From positions 1 through 64,000 of the forward strand of contig JAREIK010016166.1 of assembly GCA_029783825.1 (NCBI GenBank): a DNA stretch of 64,000 nt. The letters are read 5' to 3'. The stretch's first letter is position 1. Every line of letters starts with the position of its first letter. The notes below the pieces were generated by a model, which was not told where the DNA came from, searched no databases, and worked only from the letters and a program-made list of their open reading frames with translations. The position numbers were made by a program, and so were the translations under genes. Shown here piece by piece: positions 63,303 through 64,000 of this stretch. This stretch comes from Sapria himalayana. Taxonomy: Eukaryota; Streptophyta; Magnoliopsida; Malpighiales; Rafflesiaceae.

Positions 63303-64000
63303 TAATTAAATATTGGCTAAGGAAATACCGTCTCTAAATCATTAGCTAAATTGCAAATTTTATAAGCTGGAGAAAATTCATTGCTATATAATGAATTTTA
63401 TTAGCTGAGAAAATACGTCGCTAAATTCATCGCTAAATTACAAATTTTATTAGCTAGGGAAACTCCATCCTAAATCTATCGCAAAATTAAATTTTATTTT
63501 CTACGGAAATTCCTTTGCTAAATCCAACACTAATTTATAGATTTATTAGCTAGAAAGATTCACTCGCTAAATCCGTAGCTAAAATATAATTTTATTAGCT
63601 AGAAAAAATTCGTCCTAAATCCATAGTTAAATACTGATTTTATTAGCAATGAAAATCCATCCATCGCTAAATCAAGGATTTTATTAGCAAGGGAAAGTCC
63701 GCGCTAAATTTGTCGCAAAACCATGGATTTTATTAGCAAGGAAAATTCGTTGATAAATCCATCACTAAATCAATGATTTTATTAGTAAGAAAAATTCCAT
63801 CGTTAATATCATCACTAAAAATATAGCTAGGAAAAATCCGTTGCTAAATCTGTCACTAATTTCAGCTTTTATTAGCGGGGATATTCAGTCGCAATATCTG
63901 TCGCTAAAATCCCATCTTTTCTTGAGGATCAGTTACAAAAATATTTGATCGCTAATCCATAGCTAAATCTCTCACTAAAATCCATGATTTTCTTGAGCAG
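63303..64000. repeat. Subterminal-type repeat array of a third CACTA element (runs off the window)
   Basis: About 13 diverged units of roughly 48-50 bases repeat the pattern TTTTATTAGC, then AGGGAAAAT or similar, TCCGTCGCTAAATCC, then ATCGCTAAAT. Clear unit starts include about 63396, 63446, 63590, 63638, 63679, 63728 and 63777. Words of the GTCGCTAAATCC kind in dense direct repeats are typical of the subterminal regions of plant CACTA elements, and TTAGCTAGGGAAA is close to the words in CACTA1 and CACTA2. The terminus itself would lie beyond 64000, so the family call is likely but not proved. Confidence 0.7.

Overview
This is AT-rich nuclear DNA from a flowering plant. Two element families point that way: CACTA (En/Spm) transposons with TNP2 transposase and Transposase_24 genes, one ending in the plant-type terminus CACTACAAGAAAA, and LINEs whose ORF2 carries a zf-RVT domain plus a C-terminal plant-type RNase H. 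The species cannot be told. I see no intact host gene, rRNA, tRNA or CRISPR array.

Layout. About half of the window (roughly 32 kb) is a degenerate GATA/GACA/GATT tetranucleotide satellite in five blocks: 1-5560, 12033-20872, 23878-29283, 29284-30569 and 38330-49346. Four blocks have GATA on the + strand. The 29284-30569 block is inverted (CTAT on +), with a palindromic switch point at 29284. Two related LINEs sit inside the satellite on the + strand: LINE-A (5561-12032, near full length but badly decayed) and LINE-B (20873-23877, 5'-truncated inside the reverse transcriptase, fewer lesions). The inverted block is followed by a palindromic TGTACA/GTATAC repeat (30570-31365) and then by CACTA1 (about 32020-38329, + strand). 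CACTA1's 3' terminus touches the next GATA block with no gap. That 11-kb block ends at 49347 inside an intron of a second CACTA element, CACTA2 (49347-58232, - strand). CACTA2 keeps its 5' terminus but lacks about 1.6 kb of 3' sequence. From 58233 on the DNA is AT-rich and mostly unrecognised. It holds one unassigned 192-codon ORF, a 647-bp tandem duplication (61461-62754), and about 13 copies of a 50-bp GCTAAATCC-type repeat (63303-64000) that look like subterminal repeats of a third CACTA element running off the window.

How the parts relate. Everything recognisable is mobile or satellite DNA, and all coding copies carry stops or frameshifts, so this looks like heterochromatin built by satellite growth and nested insertion. 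A single inversion of about 29284-38329 would put every GATA block in one orientation and both CACTA elements on the same strand; this is inference. The points most worth a second look are the size and layered structure of the GATA satellite, the microhomology junction between CACTA2 and the array, the orientation switch, the candidate 5' exons of CACTA2, and the LINE family's RNase H with a changed active-site residue in LINE-B. Arrays like these are hard to assemble, so block lengths and the inversion depend on assembly quality.
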